A stretch of DNA of 64,000 bases from Leclercia adecarboxylata (GTDB taxonomy: Bacteria > Pseudomonadota > Gammaproteobacteria > Enterobacterales > Enterobacteriaceae). Below are positions 24,811 through 35,528 of the stretch, piece after piece. Position 1 is the stretch's first letter; every line of letters starts with the position of its first letter. Location of the stretch: the NCBI GenBank assembly GCA_901472455.1, contig LR590464.1:620001-684000 (forward strand), written 5' to 3'. The position numbers were made by a program, and so were the translations under genes. The notes beneath the pieces were generated by a model, which was given only the letters and a program-made list of their open reading frames with translations, searched no databases and was not told the origin of the DNA.

Positions 24811-25279
24811 ATGAAATACAAGACATTGATCCTCACAACGCTGCTGTTTTTAGCCGGTAATGCGGCGCAGGCAGAAGAAATTGGTTCCGTTGATACCGTA
24901 TTTAAGGTTTTCGGGCCAGACCATAAAATCGTTGTTGAAGCTTTTGACGATCCCGATGTGAAAAACGTGACCTGCTATATCAGCCGGGCGAAAACCGGCG
25001 GGATTAAAGGCGGGCTGGGGCTGGCGAAGACACCTCCGATGCGGCCATTTCCTGCCAGCAGGTGGGGCCGGTTGAATTGAGCGATAAGATCAAAAACGGC
25101 AAGTCGCAGGGCGAAGTCGTGTTCCAGAAGCGCACCTCGCTGGTGTTCAAAAAACTTCAGGTCGTGCGTTTCTATGATGCGAAGCGTAACGCGCTGCATA
25201 CCTGGCCTACTCGGATAAGGTGGTGGAAGGGTCGCCAAAGAATGCGCTCAGCGCCGTACCGATTATGCCGTGGCATTAA
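24811..25279 (+). CDS. creA: CreA family periplasmic protein (two missing bases)
   Basis: Small exported protein of unknown function. Signal peptide ([16 protein letters not shown]) followed by the CreA signature [33 protein letters not shown]. Two deletions break it, near 25024 (expected [12 protein letters not shown]) and 25196 (expected [15 protein letters not shown]). Corrected length 156 residues (E. coli 157). In E. coli creB, creC and creD follow; here the gene is directly convergent with arcA, so those three are absent. Confidence 0.9.
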
Positions 25280-25286
25280 AAAGGCA

Positions 25287-25318
25287 TAAAAAAAACGGCG
25301 CAAATGCGCCGTTTTTAA
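25287..25318. terminator. Bidirectional terminator between creA and arcA
   Basis: AAAAACGGCGC-AAAT-GCGCCGTTTTT: 11-bp stem flanked by A- and T-runs, shared by the convergent genes. Confidence 0.9.
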
Positions 25319-25333
25319 TTGCTGACGTGAGGA

Positions 25334-26051
25334 TTACTCCTGCAGGTCGCCGCAGAAACGATAGCCTTCACCGTGGATGGTGGCGATGATTTCTGGGGTG
25401 TCCGGTGTGGATTCGAAGTGTTTACGAATACGACGGATGGTTACGTCAACGGTACGGTCGTGCGGCTTCAGCTCACGGCCGGTCATTTTTTTCAGCAGTT
25501 CTGCACGGGACTGGATCTTGCCCGGGTTTTCGCAGAAGTGCAGCATGGCGCGGAATTCACTGCGCGGCAGTTTGTACTGGTCGCCCTGGGGCTTACCAGT
25601 GAACGGCTATTAATATCAAGTTCCCAGCCGTTGAATTTGTAGCTATCTACGCTACGACGCTCTTCGCTGACGGTGCCCAGGTTCATGGTACGGGACAGCA
25701 GATTGCGTGCACGAATGGTTAACTCGCGTGGGTTAAACGGTTTGGTGATATAGTCATCCGCACCGATTTCCAGGCCAAGAATTTTATCAACTTCATTGTC
25801 GCGGCCAGTCAGGAACATTAACGCAACGTTCGCCTGCTCACGCAGCTCGCGCGCCAGCAGAAGGCCGTTTTTACCCGGCAGGTTAATGTCCATGATGACC
25901 AGGTTGATATCATTTTCAGAAAGGATCTGATGCATCTCTGCGCCATCGGTCGCTTCAAAGACATCGTAGCCTTCTGCTTCGAAAATGCTCTTTAACGTGT
26001 TGCGTGTTACCAACTCGTCTTCAACGATAAGAATGTGCGGGGGGTCTGCAT
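25334..26051 (-). CDS. arcA: ArcA, aerobic respiration control response regulator (length errors at the start and near residue 150)
   Basis: OmpR-family response regulator of the ArcB/ArcA redox system. Receiver domain with acidic pocket VEDE, phospho-acceptor Asp in [13 protein letters not shown] (about residue 54) and Lys in [11 protein letters not shown]-terminal winged helix with [12 protein letters not shown]. The ATG at 26051 ([12 protein letters not shown]) is out of frame because a G6 run at 26039-26044 stands where four are expected. A missing base near 25590 breaks [15 protein letters not shown]. Net correction gives 238 residues, as in E. coli. Confidence 0.93.
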
Positions 26052-26146
26052 GTTTGCTACCTAAATTGCCAACTAAATCGAAACAGGAAGTACAAAAGTC
26101 CCTGACCTGCCTGATACATGCCATAAATTAACATGACCGGCGTAAC

Positions 26147-26287
26147 GTGACTAAAGTACGTAATTGCGTTCTTGATGCACTTTCCATCAACGTCAACAAC
26201 ATCATTAGCTTGGTCGTGGGTACTTTCCCTCTGGACCCGACAGTGTCAAAAACGGCTGTCATCCTAACCATTTTAACAGCAACATAA
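26147..26287 (+). CDS. yjjY: YjjY, 46-residue protein opposite the arcA leader
   Basis: GTG-initiated frame of 46 residues (VTKVRNCVLDALSINVNNII ... KTAVILTILTAT) nearly identical to E. coli YjjY. It lies in the divergent arcA upstream region, so it is encoded antisense to the arcA 5' untranslated leader. Conservation of the sequence may reflect constraint on the arcA leader as much as on a protein. No strong Shine-Dalgarno is visible; function unknown. Confidence 0.65.
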   Translation: MTKVRNCVLDALSINVNNIISLVVGTFPLDPTVSKTAVILTILTAT

Positions 26288-26687
26288 CAGGTTAAGAGGC
26301 ACCGGACACCCAATAAAACTACGCTTCGTTGACATATATCAAATTCAATTGTAGCACGTTAACAGTTTGATGAAATCATCGTAGCGGATTGCTAGCTTTT
26401 GTCACATTTTTTCAATAAACCAACCAGTTGCGTTCATTGATTAATAAACAGGGTGAATCCAATGTCAATAACCAACACAAGAAAGCATTATCATTATTAA
26501 ACATAGGGATAAGTGCTATTCTTTAACATTATCGCGTAAAGTTCATGCATGAAATAGTTTAGTAATTTTAATTTGTACTGAAACACGATTTCGGTGATTT
26601 GTGTTGCAATTTTGTAAATTCGCCGCCGCGTAATATGATGATGTCCATCACATTATTTGCGGCTAACTGCCTAAAAAGAGAGCATAA
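26288..26687. promoter_or_regulatory. arcA / yjtD divergent control region with an FNR-type site
   Basis: This 400-bp AT-rich stretch has no gene. TTGACATATATCAA at 26329-26342 matches the FNR consensus TTGAT-N4-ATCAA with one mismatch; FNR activates arcA anaerobically in E. coli. Several TTAAC and AATAAC repeats follow. The yjtD promoter should be at the right-hand end. Confidence 0.6.
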
Positions 26688-27376
26688 ATGCATTTGTCAA
26701 TTGTACTGGTATCCCCCGCAAGAGCAGAAAACATCGGTGCCGCCGCACGTGCCATGAAGACCATGGGGTTTACTGATTTACGTATCGTTGCCAGTGACGC
26801 ACATAACGATCCGGCGGCGCGGCGTGTGGCCCATGGATCGGGAGATATTCTCGATAATTTAACCACTTACGAAACGCTCGCGGACGCGCTGCACGACATT
26901 TCTTTTACGGTCGCGACCACTGCACGCGGTCGTTCGAAATTCCATTACTACGCCACGCCAGCGGAACTGGTGCCGCTAATGGCTGAGAAAAGTCAGTGGT
27001 TGCCGAAGATGGCGCTGGTATTTGGCCGCGAAGATTCCGGCCTGACTAACGATGAACTCGCCCCTGGCAGATGTGTTGACCGGCGTGCCGATGGTGGCGG
27101 ATTACCCGTCGCTGAATTTAGGCCAGGCAGTCATGGTGTATTGCTATCAATTAGCCTCTCTGATGGCAAATGCCGGCTGCCCCGGTGGCGGAAGTTGATG
27201 AAAACCAGCTTGCCGCTTTACGTGCGCGCACCGATCGTCTGCTGACCGCGTTGAATGTTGCTGACGATCAAAAAATGGCGGAGTGGCTACAGCAGCGGCT
27301 GGGTCTGTTAGCTCAGCGAGACACGGCGATGTTGCACCGATTACTGCACGATATCGAAAAAAAGCTGGCAGAGTAA
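26688..27376 (+). CDS. yjtD: YjtD, SpoU/TrmD-superfamily RNA methyltransferase (two extra bases)
   Basis: Probable SAM-dependent RNA 2'-O-methyltransferase related to TrmJ; the target is unknown. N-terminal VSPARAENIGAAARAMKTMGF, LVFGREDSGLTNDEL (motif 2) and, after correction, YPSLNLGQAVMVYCYQL (motif 3, the trefoil-knot SAM site). Extra C near 27064 and extra G near 27175; correction gives 228 residues, as in E. coli. Confidence 0.9.
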
Positions 27377-27499
27377 ACGTCTGTCATAAATTTTTATTAT
27401 GGTTAAATATTCCAGAATAGAGGTTGCATACGGCCCGATCCGAGAAGAAATAAAATCTCAGGCCAGCAAGACGTCACAGGGCCGGGAAAGCCGCTTAAA

Positions 27500-27589
27500 T
27501 GAGAAATTCGTTGACTTAGCGGCACGTATGCTTTAACCAATAGAGGTAGACAGCACAGACAGATAATAATGACAGAGTACACAACATCC
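27500..27589 (+). promoter_or_regulatory. thr operon promoter region
   Basis: TTGACTTAGC at 27511 and TTTAACCAATAGAGG downstream match the conserved block upstream of thrL in E. coli, ending in ACAGAGTACACAACATCC before the leader ATG. I cannot define the minus-10 with confidence. Confidence 0.5.
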
Positions 27590-27658
27590 ATGAAACGCAT
27601 CAGCATCACCACCATTACCACAACCATCATCATTACCACAGGTAACGGTGCGGGCTGA
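27590..27658 (+). CDS. thrL: thr operon leader peptide
   Basis: A 22-codon leader, MKRISI then Thr/Ile-rich and ending TTGNGAG. I count seven Thr and six Ile codons; the E. coli leader has eight Thr and four Ile in 21 residues. Stalling on scarce charged Thr- or Ile-tRNA prevents formation of the terminator downstream. Confidence 0.93.
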   Translation: MKRISITTITTTIIITTGNGAG

Positions 27659-27681
27659 CGCGTACAGGAAAGAAAGAAAAA

Positions 27682-27713
27682 AGCCCGCACCTGAACAGTG
27701 CGGGCTTTTTTTT
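27682..27713 (+). terminator. thr attenuator
   Basis: GCCCGCAC-CTGAACA-GTGCGGGC stem (27683-27705) followed by eight T, 24 bp after the thrL stop and 27 bp before thrA. Confidence 0.93.
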
Positions 27714-27739
27714 CGGCTAAAGATCACGAGGTAACAACC

Positions 27740-30204
27740 ATGCGAGTGTTGAAGTTCGGCGGTACATCAGTGGCAAATGCAGAACGATTTCTGCGTGTTG
27801 CCGACATCCTGGAGAGCAATGCCAGGCAGGGGCAGGTGGCGACGGTACTCTCTGCCCGGCTAAAATTACCAACCATCTGGTGGCAATGATTGAAAAAACC
27901 ATCGGGGGGCAGGATGCACTGGTGAACATCAGCGACGCAGAGCAGATCTTCGCTAACCTGCTGCAGGGCCTGGCGGACGCCCAACCCGGCTTTCCGCATG
28001 CTCAGTTGAAGGCTTTTGTTGAGCAAGAATTTGCCCAGATTAAACACGTTTTGCATGGTATCAGTCTGTTGGGGCAGTGCCCCGGACAGCATTAACGCGG
28101 CCACTGATCTGCCGCGGTGAAAAACTCTCTATCGCCATTATGGCGGGTCTGCTGGAAGCTCGTGGCCATAACGTCACGGTGATCGATCCTGTCGAAAAAC
28201 TGCTCGCTGTTGGTCATTACCTCGAATCCACCGTAGATATTGCCGAATCTACCCGCCGCATTGCCGCAAGCAAAAATCCCTGCTGATCATATGATCCTGA
28301 TGGCGGGTTTCACCGCCGGGAATGAAAAAGGGGAGCTGGTGGTGCTGGGCCGTAACGGCTCTGACTACTCTGCCGCCGTACTGGCCGCCTGTTTGCGTGC
28401 CGACTGTTGCGAGATCTGGACTGACGTGGACGGTGTGTATACCTGTGACCCGCGTCAGGTGCCGGATGCCCGCCTGCTGAAGTCGATGTCGTATCAGGAG
28501 GCGATGGAGCTTTCCTACTTCGGCGCCAAAGTGCTTCACCCGCGTACCATTGCCCCTATCGCCCAGTTCCAGATCCCATGCCTGATTAAAAACACCGGCA
28601 ATCCACAGGCGCCAGGCACGCTGATTGGGGCCAGCAACGACGACGATGGCCTGCCGGTTAAAGGTATCTCTAACCTTAACAACATGGCGATGTTCAACGT
28701 CTCTGGTCCAGGGATGAAAGGCATGGTGGGCATGGCGGCACGCGTGTTCGCGGCCATGTCGCGCAACGGCATCTCGGTGGTGCTGATCACCCAGTCCTCT
28801 TCCGAATACAGCATCAGCTTCTGCGTACCGCAGGTGGACTGCCTGCGCGCCCGCCGGGCGCTGGAGGAGGAGTTCTACCTCGAACTGAAAGAAGAGTTGC
28901 TGGAGCCGATGGCCATCCAGGAGCATCTGGCGATTATCTCTGTCGTCGGTGATGGCATGCGCACTCTGCGCGGTATCTCCGCGAAATTCTTTGCCGCGCT
29001 GGCGCGGGCAAACATCAATATTGTTGCCATTGCCCAGGGGTCTTCCGAGCGTTCCATCTCCGTGGTGGTGAATAACGACGATGCCACTACTGGCGTGCGC
29101 GTGACCCATCAGATGTTGTTCAACACCGATCAGGTGATTGAAGTGTTCCTGATTGGCGTGGGCGGTGTGGGTGGTGCATTACTGGAGCAGCTCAAGCGTC
29201 AGCAGGAGTGGCTCAAGAAAAAGCATATCGATCTGCGTGTCTGCGGTATCGCAAACTCCAAAGCGCTGCTGACCAACGTCCACGGGCTGAACCTGGAGAA
29301 CTGGCAGTCAGAGCTGGCGGAAGCAAAAGAGCCATTCAATCTGGGCCGCCTGATCCGTCTGGTGAAAGAGTACCACTTGCTGAACCCGGTGATTGTTGAC
29401 TGTACTTCGCACCAGGCGGTGGCCGATCAGTACGCAGACTTCCTGCGCGAAGGCTTCCACGTGGTGACGCCGAATAAAAAGGCCAACACGTCGTCGATGG
29501 ATTACTACCATCAGATGCGCCACGCAGCGGCAAAATCCCGCCGTAAGTTCCTCTACGACACCAACGTTGGCGCAGGGCTGCCGGTTATCGAAAACCTGCA
29601 AAACTTGCTCAATGCCGGTGATGAACTGCAACGTTTCTCCGGGATCCTGTCCGGCTCGCTCTCCTTTATCTTCGGCAAACTCGACGAAGGCATGAGCCTG
29701 TCGGAAGCGACCAAAGTGGCGCGCGAACTGGGCTACACCGAGCCAGATCCGCGTGATGACCTTTCGGGCACCGACGTGGCGCGCAAGCTGCTGATCCTTG
29801 CCCGTGAAACGGGACGTGAGCTGGAGCTGTCGGATATCGTGATCGAACCGGTTCTGCCGGAAAGTTTTGATGACTCCGGCGATGTGGCGACCTTTATGTC
29901 CAGGCTGCCGCAGCTGGACGATGCCTTCGCCGCGCGCGTTGCAAAAGCCCGTGATGAAGGGAAGGTATTGCGCTATGTTGGCAACATCGAAGAAGACGGC
30001 GTTTGCCGGGTGAAGATGGCGGCGGTAGACGGTAACGATCCGCTATACAAAGTGAAAAATGGCGAAAACGCCCTCGCGTTTTACAGCCACTATTATCAGC
30101 CACTGCCGTTGGTCCTTCGCGGCTATGGCGCAGGAAACGATGTGACGGCGGCGGGCGTCTTTGCCGATCTGCTGCGTACCCTGTCATGGAAGTTAGGAGT
30201 TTAA
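27740..30204 (+). CDS. thrA: Bifunctional aspartokinase I / homoserine dehydrogenase I (three extra, one missing base)
   Basis: First committed steps to threonine. N-terminal kinase begins [23 protein letters not shown] domains in the middle ([34 protein letters not shown]); C-terminal dehydrogenase has the Rossmann motif [14 protein letters not shown] and PYD-type catalytic region [17 protein letters not shown]. Four length errors lie in the first 560 bp (near 27858, 28081, 28110 and 28275). Correction gives 820 residues, as in E. coli; the remaining 654 residues are uninterrupted. Confidence 0.95.
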
Positions 30205-30205
30205 C

Positions 30206-31135
30206 ATGGTCAAAGTTTATGCCCCGGCTTCCAGCGCCAATATGAGCGTCGGGTTTGATGTGCTGGGTGCGGCGGTGACGCCGGTGGATGGTTCATCGTT
30301 GGGGGATACGGTCACGGTAGAGGCCGCAGACAGTTTTAGCCTGAGCAACGTTGGGCGTTTCGCCAGCAAGCTGCCGACCGATCCGCGTGAGAATATCGTT
30401 TATCAGTGCTGGGAGCGTTTCTGTCAGGAGATCGGTAAAAACGTACCGGTCGCAATGACCCTGGAAAAGAGTATGCCGATCGGCTCCGGGCTGGGATCGA
30501 GCGCCTGTTCGGTCGTGGCCGCGCTGGTAGCGATGAACGAACACTGCGGCAAGCCGCTGAATAATACCCGCCTGCTGGCCCTGATGGGTGAGCTGGAAGG
30601 GCGCATCTCCGGCAGTATTCATTACGATAACGTCGCCCCCTGTTTCCTGGGCGGCATGCAGCTGATGATCGAAGAGAACGGCATCATTAGCCAGCAGGTG
30701 CCAGGCTTTGACGAGTGGTTGTGGGTGCTGGCCTATCCGGGCATCAAAGTGTCCACCGCGGAAGCGCGCGCCATTCTGCCAGCGCAGTATCGTCGTCTGG
30801 ACTGCATTGCACACGGTCGTCATCTGGCGGGCTTTATTCACGCCTGTTACACCCGCCAGCCAGCCCTGGCTGCAAAACTGATGAAAGATGTTATTGCCGA
30901 ACCATACCGCACCAAACTACTGCCTGGCTTCAACGAAGCGCGCAGTGCGGCGCTGGATATCGGCGCCCTGGCCTGCGGCATTTCCGGTTCGGGTCCGACG
31001 CTGTTTGCCCTGTGCGACAAACCGGATACGGCACAGCGGGTCGCTGAGTGGCTGGGAAAAAATTACCTGCAAAATCAGGAAGGCTTTGTTCATATTTGCC
31101 GTCTGGATACGGCCGGCGCACGAGTACTGGGATAA
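30206..31135 (+). CDS. thrB: Homoserine kinase
   Basis: GHMP-family kinase phosphorylating homoserine. [18 protein letters not shown] at the start and the ATP-binding glycine loop [17 protein letters not shown] (about residue 91). 309 residues. The ATG is one base after the thrA stop, so translation is coupled. Undamaged. Confidence 0.97.
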   Translation: MVKVYAPASSANMSVGFDVLGAAVTPVDGSSLGDTVTVEAADSFSLSNVGRFASKLPTDPRENIVYQCWERFCQEIGKNVPVAMTLEKSMPIGSGLGSSACSVVAALVAMNEHCGKPLNNTRLLALMGELEGRISGSIHYDNVAPCFLGGMQLMIEENGIISQQVPGFDEWLWVLAYPGIKVSTAEARAILPAQYRRLDCIAHGRHLAGFIHACYTRQPALAAKLMKDVIAEPYRTKLLPGFNEARSAALDIGALACGISGSGPTLFALCDKPDTAQRVAEWLGKNYLQNQEGFVHICRLDTAGARVLG

Positions 31136-31138
31136 ACG

Positions 31139-32425
31139 ATGAAACTCTACAATCTTAAAGATCATAACGAGCAGGTGAGCTTTGCACAGGCCGTCACACA
31201 GGGCCTCGGCAAAAACCAGGGGCTGTTCTTCCCGCACGACCTGCCAGAATTTGGTCTGACCGAAATCGACGAGATGCTGAAACAGGATTTCGTCACCCGT
31301 AGCACCAAAATTCTCTCTGCCTTTATCGGGGATGAGATCCCGCAGGAACTGCTGGAAGAGCGCGTCCGCGCTGCCTTTGCTTTCCCGGCACCGGTAAGCC
31401 AGGTGGAGCCGGACGTCGGTTGCCTGGAGCTATTCCATGGCCCGACTCTGGCATTTAAAGACTTCGGCGGCCGCTTTATGGCGCAGATGCTGACTCACAT
31501 CAGCGGCGATAAGCCGGTCACCATTCTGACCGCGACGTCCGGCGATACCGGCGCGGCGGTTGCGCATGCCTTCTATGGCCTGAAAAACGTGCGCGTGGTG
31601 ATCCTCTATCCGCAGGGCAAAATCAGCCCGCTGCAGGAAAAACTGTTCTGTACCCTCGGGGGCAACATTGAGACTGTCGCCATCGACGGCGATTTCGATG
31701 CCTGTCAGGCGCTGGTTAAGCAGGCCTTCGACGACGAAGAGCTGAAGGTCGCGCTGGGTCTGAACTCCGCGAACTCCATCAACATTAGCCGCCTGCTGGC
31801 GCAGATTTGTTACTACTTCGAAGCGGTCGCTCAGCTGCCGCAGGAAGCGCGTAACCAGCTGGTGATCTCAGTGCCGAGCGGCAACTTTGGCGACCTGACT
31901 GCGGGCCTGCTGGCGAAGTCTCTCGGCCTGCCTGTGAAACGCTTTATCGCCGCCACCAACGCCAACGACACGGTGCCGCGTTTCCTGAAAGAGGGCAAGT
32001 GGACGCCAAACACCACGCAGGCCACTCTGTCCAACGCGATGGATGTGTCCCAGCCTAACAACTGGCCGCGTGTGGAAGAGCTGTTCCGCCGTAAAATCTG
32101 GCGTCTCAATGAGCTGGGTTATGCTGCGGTGACTGACGACACCACCAAAGAGACCATGCGCGAGCTGAAGCAGGTGGGCTACACCTCCGAGCCGCACGCG
32201 GCGGTGGCGTATCGCGCCCTGCGCGATCAACTGAACCCGGGCGAGTACGGCCTGTTCCTCGGCACGGCCCATCCGGCGAAGTTTAAAGAAAGCGTGGACG
32301 CGATCCTCGGTGAGTCGCTGCCGCTGCCGAAAGAGCTGGCCGAGCGTGCCGATCTGCCGCTGCTATCGCACAACCTCCCGGCTGATTTTGCGGCGCTGCG
32401 TAAGTTGATGATGACGCGCGGGTAA
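31139..32425 (+). CDS. thrC: Threonine synthase
   Basis: PLP enzyme converting O-phosphohomoserine to threonine. The PLP lysine is in GPTLAFKDFGGRFMAQ (about residue 107), and TSGDTGAAVAHAF is the phosphate-binding region. 428 residues as in E. coli. Starts 3 bp after thrB. Undamaged. Confidence 0.97.
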   Translation: MKLYNLKDHNEQVSFAQAVTQGLGKNQGLFFPHDLPEFGLTEIDEMLKQDFVTRSTKILSAFIGDEIPQELLEERVRAAFAFPAPVSQVEPDVGCLELFHGPTLAFKDFGGRFMAQMLTHISGDKPVTILTATSGDTGAAVAHAFYGLKNVRVVILYPQGKISPLQEKLFCTLGGNIETVAIDGDFDACQALVKQAFDDEELKVALGLNSANSINISRLLAQICYYFEAVAQLPQEARNQLVISVPSGNFGDLTAGLLAKSLGLPVKRFIAATNANDTVPRFLKEGKWTPNTTQATLSNAMDVSQPNNWPRVEELFRRKIWRLNELGYAAVTDDTTKETMRELKQVGYTSEPHAAVAYRALRDQLNPGEYGLFLGTAHPAKFKESVDAILGESLPLPKELAERADLPLLSHNLPADFAALRKLMMTRG

Positions 32426-32435
32426 GCCTGTTTGT

Positions 32436-32514
32436 TGCCGGGTAGCGCTGCGCATACCCGGCTAACCCAAGTACCGTGTTTGAGGCCGGGTAAGGCGAAG
32501 CCGCCATCCGGCTT
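32436..32514. repeat. BIME of two REP elements after thrC
   Basis: GCCGGGTAGCGCTGCGCATACCCGGC and GGCCGGGTAAGGCGAAGCCGCCATCCGGC flank a short spacer; the second ends in seven T and may also terminate thrABC transcription. Confidence 0.8.
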
Positions 32515-32677
32515 TTTTTATGGAGAAATTAAGGAGAAAAATAGCAGGGAAAAAGCAGAAATTCCCAATAAATGCGGTAACTTACAGAATAGGATTGCAG
32601 AGAATAACATCCTTCCCGCCCCTCACGTAATCTCCTCACATCGGCCCATAACGGGCAAGATCAATAAGGAGTAACCT

Positions 32678-32965
32678 ATGTCTACACTGAAACCTGTGCT
32701 TATCGCACTTTCGCTGATGCTGGTGGCTCCGATGGCGGCTCAGGCCTCTGAAATCACGCTGTTACCGGCGGTTAAACTGCACATCGGCGATCAGGACAGG
32801 CAGGGACACTACTGGGATGGCGGCCGCTGGCGCGACCATGACTGGTGGAAGTCTCATTACGAGTGGCGTGACAATCGCTGGCATCCGCATGGCGAGCATC
32901 ATGATAATCGCCATCACGATCGTCATGACGATCACCGTCCGGGACCGGACTGGAAACACCATTAA
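32678..32965 (+). CDS. yaaX: YaaX, His-rich periplasmic DUF2502 protein
   Basis: A 95-residue exported protein: signal peptide ([16 protein letters not shown]), then [37 protein letters not shown] and a tail extremely rich in His and Asp ([16 protein letters not shown]). The tail could bind transition metals, but no function is established for this family. Position after thrC as in E. coli yaaX. Shine-Dalgarno AAGGAG before the ATG. Confidence 0.88.
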   Translation: MSTLKPVLIALSLMLVAPMAAQASEITLLPAVKLHIGDQDRQGHYWDGGRWRDHDWWKSHYEWRDNRWHPHGEHHDNRHHDRHDDHRPGPDWKHH

Positions 32966-32967
32966 AC

Positions 32968-32996
32968 TCACCCCGCCAGCTGGCGGGGTTTTGCAT
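32968..32996 (+). terminator. Terminator after yaaX
   Basis: CCCCGCCAGCTGGCGGGG is an uninterrupted palindrome followed by TTTTGC; it lies between the convergent yaaX and yaaA. Confidence 0.75.
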
Positions 32997-33769
32997 TACT
33001 GCTCGTGGCGCTTAAACACCAGTTCACCTTTCCCTGACGCTTCTTCGTCAAAGAAATAGTCGTCGCTGTTGAATGCGGTCAGCTGCTCTGGCTGCGTCAG
33101 GCGGTTTTCAATGATGTAACGGCTCATCAGCCCGCGCGCTTTTTTGGCGTAGAAGCTGATGACTTTAAACTTGCCGTTCTTCTCATCGAGGAACACCGGC
33201 TTGACGATCTCCGCGTTCAGCTTTTTCGGTTTGACCGATTTGTAGTACTCGTCCGACGCCAGGTTAATCAGGATATTGTCGCCCTGCGCCTTCAGCGCAT
33301 CGTTCAGGGTGTCAGTGATGGTCTCGCCCCAGAACTGATACAGATCTTTGCCTTTTGCGTTCTCCAGACGGATCCCCATCTCCAGACGGTAAGGTTGCAT
33401 CAGATCCAGCGGACGCAGCACACCGTACAGACCGGAGAGCATGCGTAAATGCTGCTGGGCAAAATCAAAGTCGGCTTCGCTAAAGGTTTCTGCCTGCAGG
33501 CCGGTATAGACGTCACCTTTGAAGGCCAGAATTGCCTGGCGGGCGTTGGCCGGGGTGAAGTCCGGGTGCCAGTCGTGGAAACGAGTGGCATTAAGATCCG
33601 CCAGCTTATCGCTGATCCCCATCAGGCTGGCAATTTGCGGTGCCGAAAGTTTGCGTGCCTCGCGGATCAGCTGTTGCGAGTGATCCAGCAGTTCAGGCTG
33701 GGTATAACGCTCGGTGGCGAGGGCGCTCTGGTAGTCGAGCGTTTTAGCGGGTGAAATCAGAATCAGCAT
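32996..33769 (-). CDS. yaaA: YaaA, peroxide-stress resistance protein (DUF328/UPF0246)
   Basis: Cytoplasmic protein that lowers free intracellular iron during H2O2 stress in E. coli (OxyR regulon). It shows [47 protein letters not shown] and [27 protein letters not shown]. 257 residues against 258 in E. coli. Undamaged. Confidence 0.94.
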   Translation of the reverse strand: MLILISPAKTLDYQSALATERYTQPELLDHSQQLIREARKLSAPQIASLMGISDKLADLNATRFHDWHPDFTPANARQAILAFKGDVYTGLQAETFSEADFDFAQQHLRMLSGLYGVLRPLDLMQPYRLEMGIRLENAKGKDLYQFWGETITDTLNDALKAQGDNILINLASDEYYKSVKPKKLNAEIVKPVFLDEKNGKFKVISFYAKKARGLMSRYIIENRLTQPEQLTAFNSDDYFFDEEASGKGELVFKRHEQ

Positions 33770-33835
33770 ATCCAGTCCTTGCAGGAGATTTAGGGCGACT
33801 TTAACAAAAAAACCGCCTGTATTGATCGATGGCTG

Positions 33836-35267
33836 TTATTGACGCGGCAAATCATCCCAGGCGCCTGGCGCAAGTTGCGCTTCAATCTCGGGGTAACGCG
33901 CGACATCAAACACAGGCCGAACCCCCCAGTTTTCGCTGACGCAGATAATCCCGCGCAATCAGGGTAACCACGGGGGAGAGGAGCAGGATTGCCGTCAGGT
34001 TGGTGATCGCCATCAGCGCCATAATAATATCTGCCAGTTGCCAGACCATCGGCAGGCTTAACAGGGAGCCGAGCAGCACCATCAGCACCGCGCCACCCTT
34101 AACAGCCAGCGGGATTTGTGGGCATCAGCGTGCAAAAAGATCAGGTTGTTTTCAGCGTAGATGTAGTTCACCACGATGGAGCTAAAGGCGAACAACACGA
34201 TAATAAAAGCCGCGAAATCGGCACCCCAGTCCCCGGTAAGATTGACCAGCGCCTGCTGCATCAGCTGCACGCCTGTGGTATTGGCCGGGAGGTCCACTGG
34301 GCCTGCCAGCAGCACAATCATCGCGCTGGCAGTACAGATGATAATGGTATCCACGAAGACGCCAATCATCTGCACGATCCCCTGGGAGGCCGGGTGAGGG
34401 GGCCAGGAGGCAGCAGCCGCGGCGGCATTCGGCGTTGACCCCAGGCCCGCTTCGTTGGAAAACATACCGCGCTGAAAACCAGCCGTCAGGGCCTGGCTCA
34501 GGGTATAGCCCAGCGCACCCGCGGCGGCTTCGTGCCAGCCAAAAGCACTTTTAACGATCAGCGTAAAGACGGCGGGCAGCTGGTCGGCATGCCAGGCGCA
34601 GACCAGCAGGCTGGCGCTTACCCACAGCAGGGCCATCACCGGTACCATCCATTGCATCAGCCGGGCAACGCCTTTTATACCGGTGATGATCACTCCCAGG
34701 GTGAACAGCGCCATCACGCTGCCGGTAACGATTTCCGGGCAGTCGAAGGCGAAACGCAGCGCGTGGGAGACTGAGTGGGCCTGAACGGTATTGAAAAATC
34801 AGGCCGTAGGCGACGAGTAAAAAGAGCGAAAACAGCACACCCATCCAGCGCATGCCCAGGCCGCGGGCCATATACCAGGCCGGGCCACCGCGAAATTGTC
34901 CCTGTTTATCCGCTTCTTTATACAACTGGGCCAGCGAGCACTCGGCAAACGAGGTCGCCATGCCGATGAGGGCGGTCATCCACATCCAGAAGATGGCCCC
35001 CGGGCCGCCCGCCGAAATCGCCAGCGCGACCCCGGCTAAGTTACCGCTGCCCACCCGGGCCGCCAGGCTGGTACAGAGCGCCTGGAACGACGTTAGGCCT
35101 CCCGGCAGAGGGCTTAGGCTATTTTTCAGATTATTGTGCAGCTGGCGAAAGGCGCGAAACTGAATAAAACCGCAGCGAAAAGTGAACCAGATACCTGCCG
35201 CAAACAGCAGGTAAATCATCACCGAACCCCACAGAATTTCATTAATAAATGACAGAAAATCAGGCAT
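33836..35267 (-). CDS. yaaJ: YaaJ, sodium:alanine/glycine symporter family transporter (two extra, one missing base)
   Basis: AGCS-family inner-membrane permease of about 11 segments. Signatures GGLTSFQALCTSLAARVGSGNLAGVALA and FRGGPAWYMARGLGMRWMG near the N-terminus, and FSNEAGLGSTPNAAAAA in the middle. Errors: six G near 33925, a missing A near 34114 and an extra T near 34795. Corrected length 476 residues, as in E. coli. Substrate not experimentally settled. Confidence 0.9.
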
Positions 35268-35528
35268 TAACGTCCCTCTTGTTGATGCCAAAGTGCATAG
35301 GTAATCGCTTCCAGTGAGTGGGCAAACAGATTATGAGCAGGGTGGAGTTTTGCCAAGTTTATCACAGTATCTTTCAGCGCATTGTCTGCGGTTGCGCTGA
35401 CCTTCCGTCGTGTTATCATCAGGGCAGACCGGTTACATCCCCCTAACAAGTAAACCTGTCATTTTTCCGTTTCTGGCCTTCAGCTGGTAACGCGAATTAT
35501 CCAGGGCAAGTTAAAGAGAAACACTATC
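35268..35528. promoter_or_regulatory. yaaJ-talB divergent intergenic region
   Basis: A 260-bp non-coding stretch between divergent yaaJ and talB. It should hold both promoters. I see no conserved operator that I can name. Confidence 0.4.

Noticed and set aside
27590-27658. Riboswitch upstream of thrA
   Set aside because: The region is fully explained by the thr leader peptide and attenuator; no riboswitch core is seen.
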